Positions 34,949-44,684 are shown, counted from the stretch's first letter. The stretch: 64,000 nt of DNA from Xylophilus ampelinus (GCF_003217575.1 NZ_QJTC01000019.1:1-64000), one strand, 5' to 3'. Numbers and translations: made by a program. Notes: generated by a model from the letters alone, not told the origin.

Positions 34949-35851
34949 TCAGCCCAGCCGGGTAATCAGGCTCGACGTATCCCAGCGTTTGCCGCCGGCC
35001 TGCTGCACATCCGCATAGAACTGGTCCACCAGCGCGGTCACCGGCAGGCGGGCGCCGTTGCGCTTGGCTTCGTCCAGCACCAGGCCCAGGTCCTTGCGCA
35101 TCCAGTCGACCGCGAAGCCGAAGTCGAACTTGCCTTCGGCCATGGTCTTGCCGCGGTTGTCCATCTGCCAGCTTTGGGCCGCGCCCTTGCCGATCACCTC
35201 CAGCACCTGCGGCATGTCGAGGCCGGCCTTCATGCCGAAAGCGATCGCCTCGGACAGGCCCTGCACAAGGCCCGCGATGCAGATCTGGTTGACCATCTTG
35301 GCCAGCTGGCCGGCGCCGCTCTCGCCCAGCAGGGTCATCGCGCGGGCGAAGGCGGCGGCCACCGGCGCCGCGGCATCGAAGGCGGCCTGTTCGCCGCCGC
35401 ACATCACCGTCAGCGCGCCGTTCTGCGCGCCGGCCTGGCCGCCCGAGACGGGGGCGTCGACGAAGCGCAGGCCGCGCCTCCGTGCCTCGGCCGACAGTTC
35501 GCGGGCCACGTCGGCCGAGGCGGTGGTGTGGTCGACGAAGATCGCGCCGGCGTCCATCCCGGCGAAGGCGCCGTCGTCGCCTAGCACCACGCTGCGCAGG
35601 TCGTCGTCGTTGCCGACGCAGCAGAAGACAAGGGTGGCGCCGCGCGCCGCCTCGCGCGGGGTCGCGGCGTGCCGGCCGCCGAACTCGGCGGCCCAGGCAT
35701 CGGCCTTGGCCGCGGTGCGGTTGTAGACGGTGACCTGGTGGCCGGCGCGCGCCAGGTGCCCGGCCATCGGGCCGCCCATCACGCCCAATCCGAGGAAGGC
35801 GACGGTCTGCGAGGCGGTGGCGGCGTAGGTCTTGACGGCGAGAGCGGGCAT
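34949..35851 (-). CDS. NAD(P)-dependent beta-hydroxyacid dehydrogenase
   Basis: 300 residues of the 3-hydroxyisobutyrate/tartronate-semialdehyde dehydrogenase family. The Rossmann start is VAFLGLGVMGGPMAGHLARAGHQVTVYNRT. The substrate signature is FVDAPVSGGQAGAQNGALTVMCGG, and the catalytic lysine is in GAGQLAKMVNQICIAG. ATG 35851 is followed by 16 extra residues before the Rossmann strand, slightly longer than usual. The gene stands alone, so the physiological substrate is unclear. The 334-base spacer to pilU (35852-36185) is GC-rich with no supportable gene. Confidence 0.92.
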   Translation of the reverse strand: MPALAVKTYAATASQTVAFLGLGVMGGPMAGHLARAGHQVTVYNRTAAKADAWAAEFGGRHAATPREAARGATLVFCCVGNDDDLRSVVLGDDGAFAGMDAGAIFVDHTTASADVARELSAEARRRGLRFVDAPVSGGQAGAQNGALTVMCGGEQAAFDAAAPVAAAFARAMTLLGESGAGQLAKMVNQICIAGLVQGLSEAIAFGMKAGLDMPQVLEVIGKGAAQSWQMDNRGKTMAEGKFDFGFAVDWMRKDLGLVLDEAKRNGARLPVTALVDQFYADVQQAGGKRWDTSSLITRLG

Positions 35852-36185
35852 GGGGGCAGACGGCTGAGGGGCCGACGGTAAAAAGCAACGATGGTACGAA
35901 AATTCCGTGCACGACGATCCGCATGCCAGGCCGCGGTGGCGAAGCCGGACCGCAGCCAGCGCCGCGAAGGAGTCGGGAGGGGCGAAGGAGCCGCAGGCGG
36001 CTGGCCACGGCACCTGGGGGAACGATCCGTCCGCTGCAGGCGCAGGGGACGCGAAGGAGGCCTCGTCTCGTAGGTGGTTCTCGTTTGATCGACGCTTTTT
36101 CTTCCTCCGCGTCCGCTGCGCCCGCCGACGGAGCGGTTCGCTTCGAAGGCGTACTCTACCGCATCAAGGCGTAGAAAGCCCCTTG

Positions 36186-37322
36186 TCAGACGATGGCGAA
36201 ATGCTCGGTGCCCGAGGCCAGGTCGGTGTTCTTCGCGCGCTGGCTGTTGAGCTTGACCTGCAGCCGCAGGTCGTTGAGCGAGTCGGCGTTGCGCAGCGCG
36301 TCCTCGTAGGTGATCGTGTTGCCTTCGAAGAGGTCGAACAGCGCCTGGTCGAAGGTCTGCATGCCCAGGTTGCGGCTCTTCTTCATGATCTCCTTGATCT
36401 CGGAGACCTCGCCCTTGAAGATCAGGTCGGAGATCAGCGGCGTGTTGAGCATCACCTCGACCGCGGCGGCGCGGCCCTTCAGGTCCTGCTTGGGGATCAG
36501 CCGTTGCGAGATCATCGCGCGCAGGTTCAGCGACAGGTCCATCAGCAGCTGGGCACGGCGCTCTTCGGGGAAGAAGTTGATGATGCGGTCGAGCGCCTGG
36601 TTGGCGCTGTTGGCATGCAGCGTGGCCAGGCACAGGTGGCCGGTCTCGGCGAAGGCGACGGCGTGTTCCATCGTCTCGCGGTCTCGGATCTCGCCCATCA
36701 GGATCACGTCGGGTGCCTGGCGCAGCGTGTTCTTGAGCGCGGCCTCCCAGCTGTCGGTGTCGAGGCCCACCTCGCGCTGGGTCACCACGCAGTTCTTGTG
36801 CGGATGCACGAACTCGACCGGGTCCTCGATGGTGATGATGTGGCCGTAGGAATTCTCGTTGCGCCAATCGACCATCGCGGCGAGCGTGGTCGACTTGCCC
36901 GAGCCGGTGGCGCCCACCAGAATGCAGAGGCCGCGCTTGGACATCACGACCTCCTTGAGCACCTGGGGCACGCCCAGGCCGTCGACCGTCGGCAGGGAGT
37001 TGGGAATGGTCCGCAGCACCATGCCGACCTTGCCCTGCTGAACGAAGGCATTCACCCGGAAGCGGCCGATGGCGGCCGGCGAGATCGCGAAGTTGCACTC
37101 CTTGGTGCGCTCGAACTCGGCGGCCTGCTTGTCGTTCATGATGGCGCGCGCCAGCGCCAGCGTGTGGGTGGGGCCGAGCGGCTGGGGCGACACCTTGGTC
37201 ACCTTGCCGTCGATTTTCATCGCCGGCGGAAAGTCGCTGGTGATGAAGAGATCGCTGCCGCCCCGGCTGCTCATCAGCTTGAGCAGATCGTTGATGAATT
37301 TACTGGCCTGGTCGCGTTCCAT
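36186..37322 (-). CDS. pilU: Type IV pilus retraction ATPase PilU
   Basis: 378 residues, the PilU length. Walker A GATGSGKSTT, the Asp box TIEDPVEFVH, Walker B GEIRDRETME and His box GHLCLATLHANS are intact. Where PilT has AIRNLIRE this protein has LISDLIFKGEV, and the C-terminus is longer, which marks PilU. It aids PilT in pilus retraction at the cytoplasmic side of the inner membrane. It is last in pilT-CNMP-pilU. Confidence 0.96.
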   Translation of the reverse strand: MERDQASKFINDLLKLMSSRGGSDLFITSDFPPAMKIDGKVTKVSPQPLGPTHTLALARAIMNDKQAAEFERTKECNFAISPAAIGRFRVNAFVQQGKVGMVLRTIPNSLPTVDGLGVPQVLKEVVMSKRGLCILVGATGSGKSTTLAAMVDWRNENSYGHIITIEDPVEFVHPHKNCVVTQREVGLDTDSWEAALKNTLRQAPDVILMGEIRDRETMEHAVAFAETGHLCLATLHANSANQALDRIINFFPEERRAQLLMDLSLNLRAMISQRLIPKQDLKGRAAAVEVMLNTPLISDLIFKGEVSEIKEIMKKSRNLGMQTFDQALFDLFEGNTITYEDALRNADSLNDLRLQVKLNSQRAKNTDLASGTEHFAIV

Positions 37323-37355
37323 TCGGTCGTCCTCGGAGGGGCGCTGTGCGCCGTG

Positions 37356-37985
37356 CTACTTGTTGTCGCTGAGCCGCGCGCTCACCACGCGCAGCCGCAG
37401 CGAGAGCTTGCGCGCCAGAAGGGCGATCAGGCTGGCGGCCATTTCCGATTCCGCTGTCATCATCTCGTCCATCGCGTCGGCGCTGAGCACCGCGATCTCG
37501 CAGTCGGTGAGCGAGGTGCAGGCCGAGAAGCGGATGCCGCTGTCGAGCAGCGACATCTCGCCCAGGATGTCGCCGGGCCGGGTCTCGGCCAGCCGCAGCC
37601 GCTCGCCCCAGGGCTGGAGCCGGTCGACCGCGATGGTGCCCGAGAGCAGCACGATCATGAAGTTGCCGTACTCGTCCTGGCGGATCACGTCGCGGTTGGC
37701 CTGCAGGCTCGCGAACTCGAAGAAGCGCTCCATCCGGCCGACGGCGGCGGTGTCGAGCATGTTCATGTGCCGGTCCTTGGCCCACAGCTGCTGCAGCAGC
37801 TTCACGCCGCGGGCCGAGGCCAGGCGCTTGGCGCCCACCTCGACCGCCCGGGCCTCCCAGGGGATCAGGCGCGACGGGTCGACGCCCTGGTCGGCGAAGG
37901 CGGTGGAGAAGAAGACCGAATCCGCCCGGTCGTCGCCGGTTTTTTGCGGGGTCTTGCTGCGCAGCAGCCCGAGAATGCCTTTCAT
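37356..37985 (-). CDS. Cyclic-nucleotide-binding-domain protein between pilT and pilU
   Basis: 209 residues. The C-terminal two thirds is a cNMP-binding beta barrel: NRDVIRQDEYGNFMIVLLSGTIAVDRL, then the phosphate-binding cassette GDILGEMSLLDSGIRFSACTS, which has the Glu and Arg positions expected for cyclic-nucleotide contact. There is no DNA-binding domain, so it is not a Crp regulator. The position between pilT (82 bases upstream) and pilU (33 bases downstream) suggests that it tunes pilus retraction by a second messenger or by protein contact. This placement recurs in Burkholderiales. The ligand is unproven. Confidence 0.85.
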   Translation of the reverse strand: MKGILGLLRSKTPQKTGDDRADSVFFSTAFADQGVDPSRLIPWEARAVEVGAKRLASARGVKLLQQLWAKDRHMNMLDTAAVGRMERFFEFASLQANRDVIRQDEYGNFMIVLLSGTIAVDRLQPWGERLRLAETRPGDILGEMSLLDSGIRFSACTSLTDCEIAVLSADAMDEMMTAESEMAASLIALLARKLSLRLRVVSARLSDNK

Positions 37986-38067
37986 GCCTGCTCCAAATGC
38001 GCTGTGTCGAATGCGCGTGCGGTGGGGGCGTGGTCGCGCTGGCCTGCGGCGGGCCGCAGGCAGCGGC

Positions 38068-39111
38068 CTAGCCGGGGAAGTTTTCGGGGATCTTGGCCTT
38101 GGCCCGGGCCTCGGACGGCGCGATCACGTTGCGGCGCACCAGGTCGGTCAGGTTCTGGTCGAGCGTCTGCATGCCGACGCTGTTGCCGGTCTGGATCGCC
38201 GAGTACATCTGCGCGACCTTGGCCTCGCGGATCAGGTTGCGGATCGCGCTGGTGCCCAGCATGATCTCGTGCGCCGCGACCCGGCCCTGGCCGTCCTTGG
38301 TCTTGCAGAGCGTCTGCGAGATGACGGCCTGCAGCGATTCGGACAGCATCGCGCGGACCATTTCCTTTTCTTCGGCCGGGAACACGTCGATGATCCGGTC
38401 GATCGTCTTGGCGGCGCTTGAGGTGTGCAGCGTGCCGAAGACCAGGTGGCCGGTCTCGGCGGCGGTCATCGCCAGGCGGATGGTTTCCAGGTCGCGCATT
38501 TCGCCGACCAGGATCGCGTCGGGATCCTCCCGCAGGGCCGAGCGCAGCGCGGCCGAGAACGAGTGGGTGTGCGGACCCACCTCGCGCTGGTTCACCAGGC
38601 ACTTCTTCGATTCGTGCACGAACTCGACCGGGTCTTCCACGGTGAGGATGTGGCCGTACTCGGTTTCGTTGAGGTAGTTGACCATCGCGGCCAGCGTGGT
38701 CGACTTGCCCGAGCCGGTGGGGCCGGTGACCAGCACCAGGCCGCGCGGCTTGAGGGCCAGGTCGCCGAAGATCTTGGGCGCGTTGAGCTGCTCCAGCGTC
38801 AGGATCTTCGAGGGAATCGTCCGGAACACCGCGCCCGCGCCGCGGTTGTGGTTGAAGGCGTTGACCCGGAAGCGCGCCAGGCCCTCGATCTCGAAGGAGA
38901 AGTCGACCTCCAAGAACTCCTCGTAGGCCTTGCGCTGGCTGTCGTTCATGATGTCGTACACAATGGCGTGGACCGCCTTGTGGTCGAGCGCATCGACGTT
39001 GATCCGCCGCACATCGCCATGGACCCGGATCATCGGCGGCAGGTCGGCCGAGAGGTGCAGGTCGGAGGCCTTGTTCTTCACGCTGAAGGCCAGCAGTTGG
39101 GTGATATCCAC
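38068..39111 (-). CDS. pilT: Type IV pilus retraction ATPase PilT
   Basis: 347 residues. It opens DITQLLAFSVKNKASDLHLSADLPPMIRVHGDVRRI, with Walker A GPTGSGKSTT, Asp box TVEDPVEFVHE, Walker B GEMRDLETIR, His box GHLVFGTLHTSSA and the PilT-specific SAIRNLIRE. It is the hexameric ATPase that powers pilus retraction and twitching. First of a three-gene unit. It diverges from yggS with a 40-bp spacer. Confidence 0.97.
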   Translation of the reverse strand: MDITQLLAFSVKNKASDLHLSADLPPMIRVHGDVRRINVDALDHKAVHAIVYDIMNDSQRKAYEEFLEVDFSFEIEGLARFRVNAFNHNRGAGAVFRTIPSKILTLEQLNAPKIFGDLALKPRGLVLVTGPTGSGKSTTLAAMVNYLNETEYGHILTVEDPVEFVHESKKCLVNQREVGPHTHSFSAALRSALREDPDAILVGEMRDLETIRLAMTAAETGHLVFGTLHTSSAAKTIDRIIDVFPAEEKEMVRAMLSESLQAVISQTLCKTKDGQGRVAAHEIMLGTSAIRNLIREAKVAQMYSAIQTGNSVGMQTLDQNLTDLVRRNVIAPSEARAKAKIPENFPG

Positions 39112-39151
39112 GGGGATCCTTCAAGATTTCATTTCGGACGCTTCGGCGATT

Positions 39152-39850
39152 ATGACAACGATTGGTAACAACATCCACCAGGTACACGACCGGATCGCGG
39201 CGGCATGCGCCGCGGCGGGGCGGCCGGTCCACAGTGTGCGGCTACTGGCGGTATCGAAGACCTTCGGCGCCCAAGATGTGCGAGAAGCCGTCGCGGCCGG
39301 GCAACAGGCCTTCGGCGAGAACTACCTTCAGGAGGGCGTGGAGAAGGTGGAGGCGCTGGCCGGCAGCGGCATCGAATGGCACTGCATCGGGCCGGTGCAG
39401 AGCAACAAGACCCGGCTGGCCGCCACCCACTTCGACTGGGTGCATTCGGTAGACAGGCTGAAGATCGCCGAGCGGCTGTCGGCCCAGCGGCCGGAGGGCC
39501 TGCCGCCGCTCGACGTCTGCCTGCAGGTGGACATCGACGGCGGCGCCAACAAGTCGGGCGTGTCGCCGGCCGACCTGCCGGCGCTGGCGCATGCCGTCGC
39601 CGCGCTGCCCGGGCTGCGGCTGCGCGGCCTGATGACGATCCCCGAGCCGCAGGCCGACATGGCGGCGCAGCGGGCGGTGCATGCCCGCACCCGGGCGCTG
39701 TTCGATGCGCTGGTGGCCGAAGGGCTGCCGCTCGACACGCTGTCGATGGGCATGTCGGCCGACCTGGAGGCGGCGGTGGCCGAGGGCAGCACGATGGTGC
39801 GGGTGGGCACCGCGATCTTCGGCGGCCGGACGCCGCCCGCGGCGCCCTGA
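39152..39850 (+). CDS. yggS: YggS-type pyridoxal-phosphate homeostasis protein
   Basis: 232 residues. The PLP lysine lies in LLAVSKTFGAQDV. Other family landmarks are FGENYLQEGVEKV, WHCIGPVQSNKTR, LMTIPE, LSMGMSADLEAAVAEG and VRVGTAIFGGR. It binds PLP on a single-domain alanine-racemase barrel and controls vitamin B6 and amino-acid balance. ATG 39152 was chosen; the frame is open far upstream only as antisense of pilT. Divergence of yggS from pilT is a classic proteobacterial arrangement. Confidence 0.97.
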   Translation: MTTIGNNIHQVHDRIAAACAAAGRPVHSVRLLAVSKTFGAQDVREAVAAGQQAFGENYLQEGVEKVEALAGSGIEWHCIGPVQSNKTRLAATHFDWVHSVDRLKIAERLSAQRPEGLPPLDVCLQVDIDGGANKSGVSPADLPALAHAVAALPGLRLRGLMTIPEPQADMAAQRAVHARTRALFDALVAEGLPLDTLSMGMSADLEAAVAEGSTMVRVGTAIFGGRTPPAAP

Positions 39851-39866
39851 TGCGCCGGCCGGCCCG

Positions 39867-40592
39867 CTAGAACAGCCGGAACACCAACGGCATCAGCAGC
39901 GACGCCAGCACCACCTGCAGGCCCAGCGCCAGGCCGGCATAGGCGCCGGCCTCGGCGTTGACCTGCATGGCCCGGGCCGCGCCGATGCCGTGCGCGGCGG
40001 TGCCCAGCGCGAAGCCGCGGGCGGTCCAGCCGGCGCTGTCGGTCGGCACCCCCAGCCGGGCGAAAAGGTACTTGCCGCTGAGCGCGCCCACCAGTCCGGT
40101 CAGCACCGCGAACACGGCGGCCAGCGCCGGCACCCCGCCGATCGCCTGGGCGACTCCCATCGCGACCGGCGCGGTGACCGACTTGGGCGCCAGCGACAGG
40201 ATCACCTCGCGCGGCAGGCCGAAGGCCCAGGCCAGCGCCACCGCGCTGGCGCTGGCCGCGGCACCGCCGGCCAGCGCCGCCAGCATCAGCCGGCCCCAGC
40301 GCGCCCGCAGCGCGGCGCGCCGCTGCCACAGCGGCCAGCCCAGCGCCACCACCGCCGGCCCCAGCAGGAAATGGATGAACTGCGCCCCCGCGAAATAGGT
40401 GGGGTAGGGCACGCGCGCCGCCAGCAGGCCGCCGGCCAGCACCAGCACGCTCCAGAGGACCGGGTTGGCCCAGGGCGCCTGGCCGCGCGACGCGTAGAAC
40501 CCCTGGGCCAGCACGTAGACGGCGAGCGTCGCGGTCAGCCCGAAGAGCGGGCTGGAGGAGAGGTAGAGCCAGAGCTCGACGACATCAGCCAT
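39867..40592 (-). CDS. lrgB: LrgB/CidB-type membrane protein
   Basis: 241 residues, almost entirely hydrophobic with about seven helices. Family motifs are PYPTYFAGAQFIHFLLGPAVVALGWPL, LSLAPKSVTAPVAMGVAQAIGGVPALAAVFAVLTG and RGFALGTAAHGIGAARAMQ. With LrgA it forms the holin/antiholin-like pair implicated in murein hydrolase control or in glycolate/pyruvate export. The start at 40592 overlaps the lrgA stop by eight bases. Confidence 0.93.
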   Translation of the reverse strand: MADVVELWLYLSSSPLFGLTATLAVYVLAQGFYASRGQAPWANPVLWSVLVLAGGLLAARVPYPTYFAGAQFIHFLLGPAVVALGWPLWQRRAALRARWGRLMLAALAGGAAASASAVALAWAFGLPREVILSLAPKSVTAPVAMGVAQAIGGVPALAAVFAVLTGLVGALSGKYLFARLGVPTDSAGWTARGFALGTAAHGIGAARAMQVNAEAGAYAGLALGLQVVLASLLMPLVFRLF

Positions 40593-40983
40593 GCCGGCCC
40601 TCCCGCGGCGTGGCCGGTGCCGTGCCCTTGCCGCCGTTCGCCGCACCGCCCTCGCGCCCCGCCCGCAGCACCAGTGCCGTCACCGCGATGCCGATCCAGG
40701 TCGACACCGCGATCACCGCCAGGATGCGGGCGCCATAGGCCTCCAGCAGCCCCAGGTGCGTCATCACGCCCACGCCCACCGGCACGAAGAGCAGCGACAG
40801 GTGCGCCAGCAAAAAATCCGCGCATGCCCCGACCGGACCGCGGACCGCCGGATGGAACAGCGCCACGAAGAGCAGCACCATGCCGATCACCGGCCCGGGA
40901 AACGGCAGCGAGAAGACGTGCGACAGCGCCTCGCCCACCGACTGGAACACCAGCAGCCAGGCCAGCCCGGCGATCGGCTTCAC
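40585..40983 (-). CDS. lrgA: LrgA/CidA-type holin-like protein
   Basis: 132 residues with four helices: IAGLAWLLVFQSVGEALSHVFSLPFPGPVIGMVLLFVALF, then FLLAHLSLLFVPVGVGVMTHL and ILAVIAVSTWIGIAVTALVL. The PGPVIGM and LFVPVGVG motifs are diagnostic. It is first of the lrgA-lrgB pair. A short charged, Gly-rich C-terminus follows the last helix. Confidence 0.93.
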   Translation of the reverse strand: MKPIAGLAWLLVFQSVGEALSHVFSLPFPGPVIGMVLLFVALFHPAVRGPVGACADFLLAHLSLLFVPVGVGVMTHLGLLEAYGARILAVIAVSTWIGIAVTALVLRAGREGGAANGGKGTAPATPREGRHG

Positions 40984-41069
40984 GGTGCGGCTTTCGTCGT
41001 CGTCACAGGCCGGTGCTCATGCCGGGCTTTTCTGTGCCGGGCCGGGGGAGGCGCCGGCGTCCTGGGAGG

Positions 41070-41918
41070 TCATTTGAATATCACCGTCTTATTGCCGTCG
41101 AGCAGCACGCGGCGCTCGCTGTGCCACTTCACGGCGCGGGCCAGTACCTGGCTCTCGGTGTCGCGGCCCATGGCGGTCAGGTCCTCGACCGTCTTGCTGT
41201 GGTCCACCCGGGCCACGTCCTGCTCGATGATCGGGCCCTCGTCCAGGTCGGCGGTCACGTAGTGGGCGGTGGCGCCGATCAGCTTCACCCCGCGGTCGTG
41301 CGCCTGGTAGTAGGGCTTGGCGCCCTTGAAGCTGGGCAGGAAACTGTGGTGGATGTTGATCGCACGGCCCGCCAGCTTGCGGCACAGGTCGTCGGAGAGC
41401 ACCTGCATGTAGCGGGCCAGCACCACCAGCTCGGCGCCTTCGGCCTCGATGATTTCGTACTGCTTCGCCTCGGCCTGCGGCTTGGTGGCGGCGGTGACCG
41501 GGATGTGGTGGAAGGGCACGTTGTAGCTGGCCGCCAGTTGGTAGAAATCGCGGTGGTTGCTGAGGATGGCGCGGATGTCGATGGCCAGCAGGCCCGATTT
41601 CCAGCGGAACAGCAGGTCGTTGAGGCAGTGGCCTTCCTTGCTCACCATCAGCACGGTGCGCACCGGCTCGGCCAGGGTGTGCAGCTGCCACTGGCCGCCG
41701 AACGAGGGCGAGAACGCGTCGAGCGCCGCCTGCAACGCGGCCCGGTCGAGCGTGGCGCAGGCGAACTGCACCCGCATGAAGAAGAGGCCGGTGGCCGGGT
41801 CGTTGTACTGCGCCGCGGCCTCGATGTTGCCGCCGCGCTCGAACAGGAAGCCCGAGACGGCGTGCACGATGCCCGGGCGGTCGGGGCAGGACAGGGTGAG
41901 GACGTAGGCGTGGTTCAT
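41070..41918 (-). CDS. purU: Formyltetrahydrofolate deformylase PurU
   Basis: 282 residues. It hydrolyses 10-formyl-THF to formate and THF, balancing one-carbon pools. An N-terminal ACT domain (LTLSCPDRPGIVHAVSGFL) precedes the formyltransferase fold with INIHHSFLPSFKGAKPYYQAHDRGVKLIGATAHYVTADLDEGPIIEQD, where the catalytic Asn-His-Asp residues are present. ATG 41918 is the only start that preserves the ACT domain. The 371 bases upstream to 42289 are GC-rich and hold only the divergent promoters as far as I can see. Confidence 0.96.
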   Translation of the reverse strand: MNHAYVLTLSCPDRPGIVHAVSGFLFERGGNIEAAAQYNDPATGLFFMRVQFACATLDRAALQAALDAFSPSFGGQWQLHTLAEPVRTVLMVSKEGHCLNDLLFRWKSGLLAIDIRAILSNHRDFYQLAASYNVPFHHIPVTAATKPQAEAKQYEIIEAEGAELVVLARYMQVLSDDLCRKLAGRAINIHHSFLPSFKGAKPYYQAHDRGVKLIGATAHYVTADLDEGPIIEQDVARVDHSKTVEDLTAMGRDTESQVLARAVKWHSERRVLLDGNKTVIFK

Positions 41919-42289
41919 AGCCGCGGGATTGTCGCAGCAACCACCGATGCCGCCGCCGGCAACCGACCCGACCGACCGGCTGCCGCGCGCCGCGCGTCCG
42001 GGGGCCGGGGCGGACCGGGCAGTCGATCGTCGGGCCGGCAGGCAGGGGCGGCAAAAATCTGTCGGCCCCCCGCCACGGTCGCCGGTCGGGCGGCTGCGGG
42101 CATGCACAATGGCCGCTTGCCGCATTTGTATCTGGGAGGCGCGGCGCACAGCACGCTGGGGGCGCACGCCCCGCCGGGGGGCTCGCCCGCCGGTGTGCCG
42201 GGTTGCAGTCTCCCCGCGCCGATTCTCTACGCCATGACCTGCTGCCGCCTTCGCTCCCGCAACCTTTCGCCACGCCAGGCCCGCCGCGC

Positions 42290-44599
42290 ATGAAACAGGG
42301 CCTGCGCCCGGTCGCCGTCGCCGCCCTCTACATAGTGGTCGGGGCCGCCTGGATGTTCGCCTCGCAACGTCTGCAGCGCACGCTCGATGTGACCGATCCC
42401 GCCCTGGTCGCGCGTCTGCATGGCGCCGGCGAGTTCGTCTTCGTCGTGCTGACCGGCCTGCTCGGGTGGGTCCTGCTGCGCCGGGAGCGGCGAGCGCGGG
42501 AGGCCAGCTTGCGCATCGGCAGCGAACTGGGCGGCATGGTGCAGCACGCGGGCGTCGGCATCGGCCGGATGTCGGTCGATTTCCGGATGCTGGCGGCCAG
42601 CCCGCGGCTATGCGAGATTTTCGGCCGCAGCGAGGCCGACCTGGTCGGTCGCAGCATGGCCGAGCTGATGGAATCCTTCGATGCGGCGGCGGCGCAAGAG
42701 CGGCGCGGCATCCTGCTGCGCGGCGAGGCCCACCATTACGAGATCGAGCATCGGATCCGCCATACCGACGGCCAGCTGCGCTGGTTGAAGGTCAAGGTCG
42801 GCATCGTGCGGGACGAGGACGACGTGCCGGCCTACTTCGTGCCGGTGGTCGAGGACGTCACCGCGATGCGCTCGGCCCAGACGCACCTGCGACTGGCCGA
42901 CGCGATCATCGAGGAGACGGTCGAGGGCGTGATGGTCACCGATGCCGACCAGCGCATCGTCTCGGTCAACCCGGCCTTCAGCCGCGTTTCGGGCTACGCC
43001 GCGGCCGAAGTGCTGGGAGAACTGCCCCGCCTGCTGCAGTCCGGCCGGCATGCGCCCGACTTCTATGCGGCGATGTGGGCCGACCTCGACGCCCATGGCC
43101 GCTGGCAGGGCGAGGTCTGGAACCGACGCAAGAGCGGCGAGATCTTCCCCGAGATGCTGGCGATCACCGCGGTGCGCGACGGTGCCGGCCACGTCAACCA
43201 TTACGTGGGCGTCTTCACCGACATCACGCTGCAGAAGGCCTCGGAGGCCAAGCTCGACTACCTGGCCCACCACGACGCCCTCACCGGCCTGCCCAACCGG
43301 CTGATGTTCCAGCTGCGGCTGGAGGAGGTGGTGCTCGAAGCCGAGCGCGAGGGCGAGATGCTGGCGGTGCTGCTCTTCGACCTCGACCGCTTCAAGGACG
43401 TGAACGACAGCTACGGCCACCTGGCCGGCGACGAGCTGCTGCAGCAGGTGGCCGCGCGCCTGGGGGCCTGCCGCCGGCCGACAGACGTGCTGGCCCGCCT
43501 GGGCGGCGACGAGTTCGCGCTGCTGATGCGCGACCTGCCGACCGGCGAGGACGCGGCCAGCGGCGCCGCCCGCTGCATGGAGGCGCTGGCCCAGCCCTGG
43601 CATTCGCGCGCCGGCGTGGAGCTGGCGACCGGCATGAGCGCCGGCATCTGCCTGTTCCCGCAGCACGGCACCACGCCCGAGGCGCTGCTGCAGGGCGCCG
43701 ACGCGGCCCTCTACCGCGCCAAGGGCGACGGCCGCGGCGTCTACCGCTACTTCGCCGACGAGATGACCGCCAGCGCCCGCGCCCGGCTGGAGCTGGAGGC
43801 CAAGCTGCGCCGCGCGGTCGCCCAGGGCACGCTGCAGCTGCACTACCAGCCGCAGGTCGATATCGGCAGTGGCCGCATCGTCGGCGCCGAGGCGCTGCTG
43901 CGCTGGCAGGACCCCGAAGCGGGCCGGATCCCACCCGACCGTTTCATCCCGGTGGCCGAATCGACCGGCCTGATCGGCGCGATCGGCACCTGGGTGCTGG
44001 CCGAGACCTGCCGCCAGGGTCGCGCTTGGCGCGACGAGGGCCTGCCGCCGCTGACGCTGGCCGCCAACGTCTCGCCCCGCCAGTTCCACCTGAACGACGT
44101 GGTGGGCCAGGCCACCCAGGTGCTGGAGGCGACCGGGTTCCCCGCCGACTGCCTGGAGCTGGAGATCACCGAGGGCGTGCTGGTCGAGCGCGAAGACGAG
44201 GCGCTCGACACCCTCGAGCAGTTGCGCGCCCTCGGGGTGCGGATCGCGATCGACGACTTCGGCACCGGCTACTCCTCGCTCGCCAAGTTGAAGCGCTTCC
44301 CGATCGACGTGATCAAGATCGACCGCAGCTTCATCGGCGACATCCCCGGCAGCGCCGACGACATGGCGATCAGCGCGGCCATCATCGCGATGGCGCGCAG
44401 CCTGGGCATGCGGGTCATCGCCGAGGGGGTCGAGACGAAGGCCCAGCTGGATTTCCTGCGCGAGCGGCACTGCGACATGTACCAGGGCTTCCTGCTCAGC
44501 CACGCTTTGCCGCCCGACGAATTCGCCGCGCTGCTGCGCCGCCAGCCGGCGCTGCTGGAACCGGCGGGCGCGCCGGCCCGGCCGCTGATCCGGTCGTAG
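42290..44599 (+). CDS. Membrane PAS-PAS-GGDEF-EAL cyclic-di-GMP protein
   Basis: 769 residues. Two N-terminal helices (AVAALYIVVGAAWMFA; VFVVLTGLLGWVLL) flank a short periplasmic loop. PAS domains lie at about 80-205 and 205-330. Then come GGDEF (DALTGLPNRLMF; active site GGDEF intact) and EAL (GAEALLRW; LEITEGVLV; DDFGTGYSSL; DRSFIGDI; AEGVETKAQLDFL), whose metal-binding acidic residues are present. Both halves look catalytically competent, so it may make and degrade c-di-GMP in response to a PAS signal. The frame is open from 42203; ATG 42290 gives the usual N-terminus. No strong ribosome site is visible. Confidence 0.94.
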   Translation: MKQGLRPVAVAALYIVVGAAWMFASQRLQRTLDVTDPALVARLHGAGEFVFVVLTGLLGWVLLRRERRAREASLRIGSELGGMVQHAGVGIGRMSVDFRMLAASPRLCEIFGRSEADLVGRSMAELMESFDAAAAQERRGILLRGEAHHYEIEHRIRHTDGQLRWLKVKVGIVRDEDDVPAYFVPVVEDVTAMRSAQTHLRLADAIIEETVEGVMVTDADQRIVSVNPAFSRVSGYAAAEVLGELPRLLQSGRHAPDFYAAMWADLDAHGRWQGEVWNRRKSGEIFPEMLAITAVRDGAGHVNHYVGVFTDITLQKASEAKLDYLAHHDALTGLPNRLMFQLRLEEVVLEAEREGEMLAVLLFDLDRFKDVNDSYGHLAGDELLQQVAARLGACRRPTDVLARLGGDEFALLMRDLPTGEDAASGAARCMEALAQPWHSRAGVELATGMSAGICLFPQHGTTPEALLQGADAALYRAKGDGRGVYRYFADEMTASARARLELEAKLRRAVAQGTLQLHYQPQVDIGSGRIVGAEALLRWQDPEAGRIPPDRFIPVAESTGLIGAIGTWVLAETCRQGRAWRDEGLPPLTLAANVSPRQFHLNDVVGQATQVLEATGFPADCLELEITEGVLVEREDEALDTLEQLRALGVRIAIDDFGTGYSSLAKLKRFPIDVIKIDRSFIGDIPGSADDMAISAAIIAMARSLGMRVIAEGVETKAQLDFLRERHCDMYQGFLLSHALPPDEFAALLRRQPALLEPAGAPARPLIRS

Positions 44600-44684
44600 C
44601 CGATGGGCAGGGCACCCGCGGATCCGGCACGGGGCGGGCGGCACCGGCCGGCCGGCGCCGCCCGCCGGGGGAGCCGCCCATCGT

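Noticed and set aside
35852..36185. Possible gene in the pilU-dehydrogenase gap
   Set aside because: Frames there lack start signals, known motifs and normal codon bias; it looks like GC-rich intergenic sequence.
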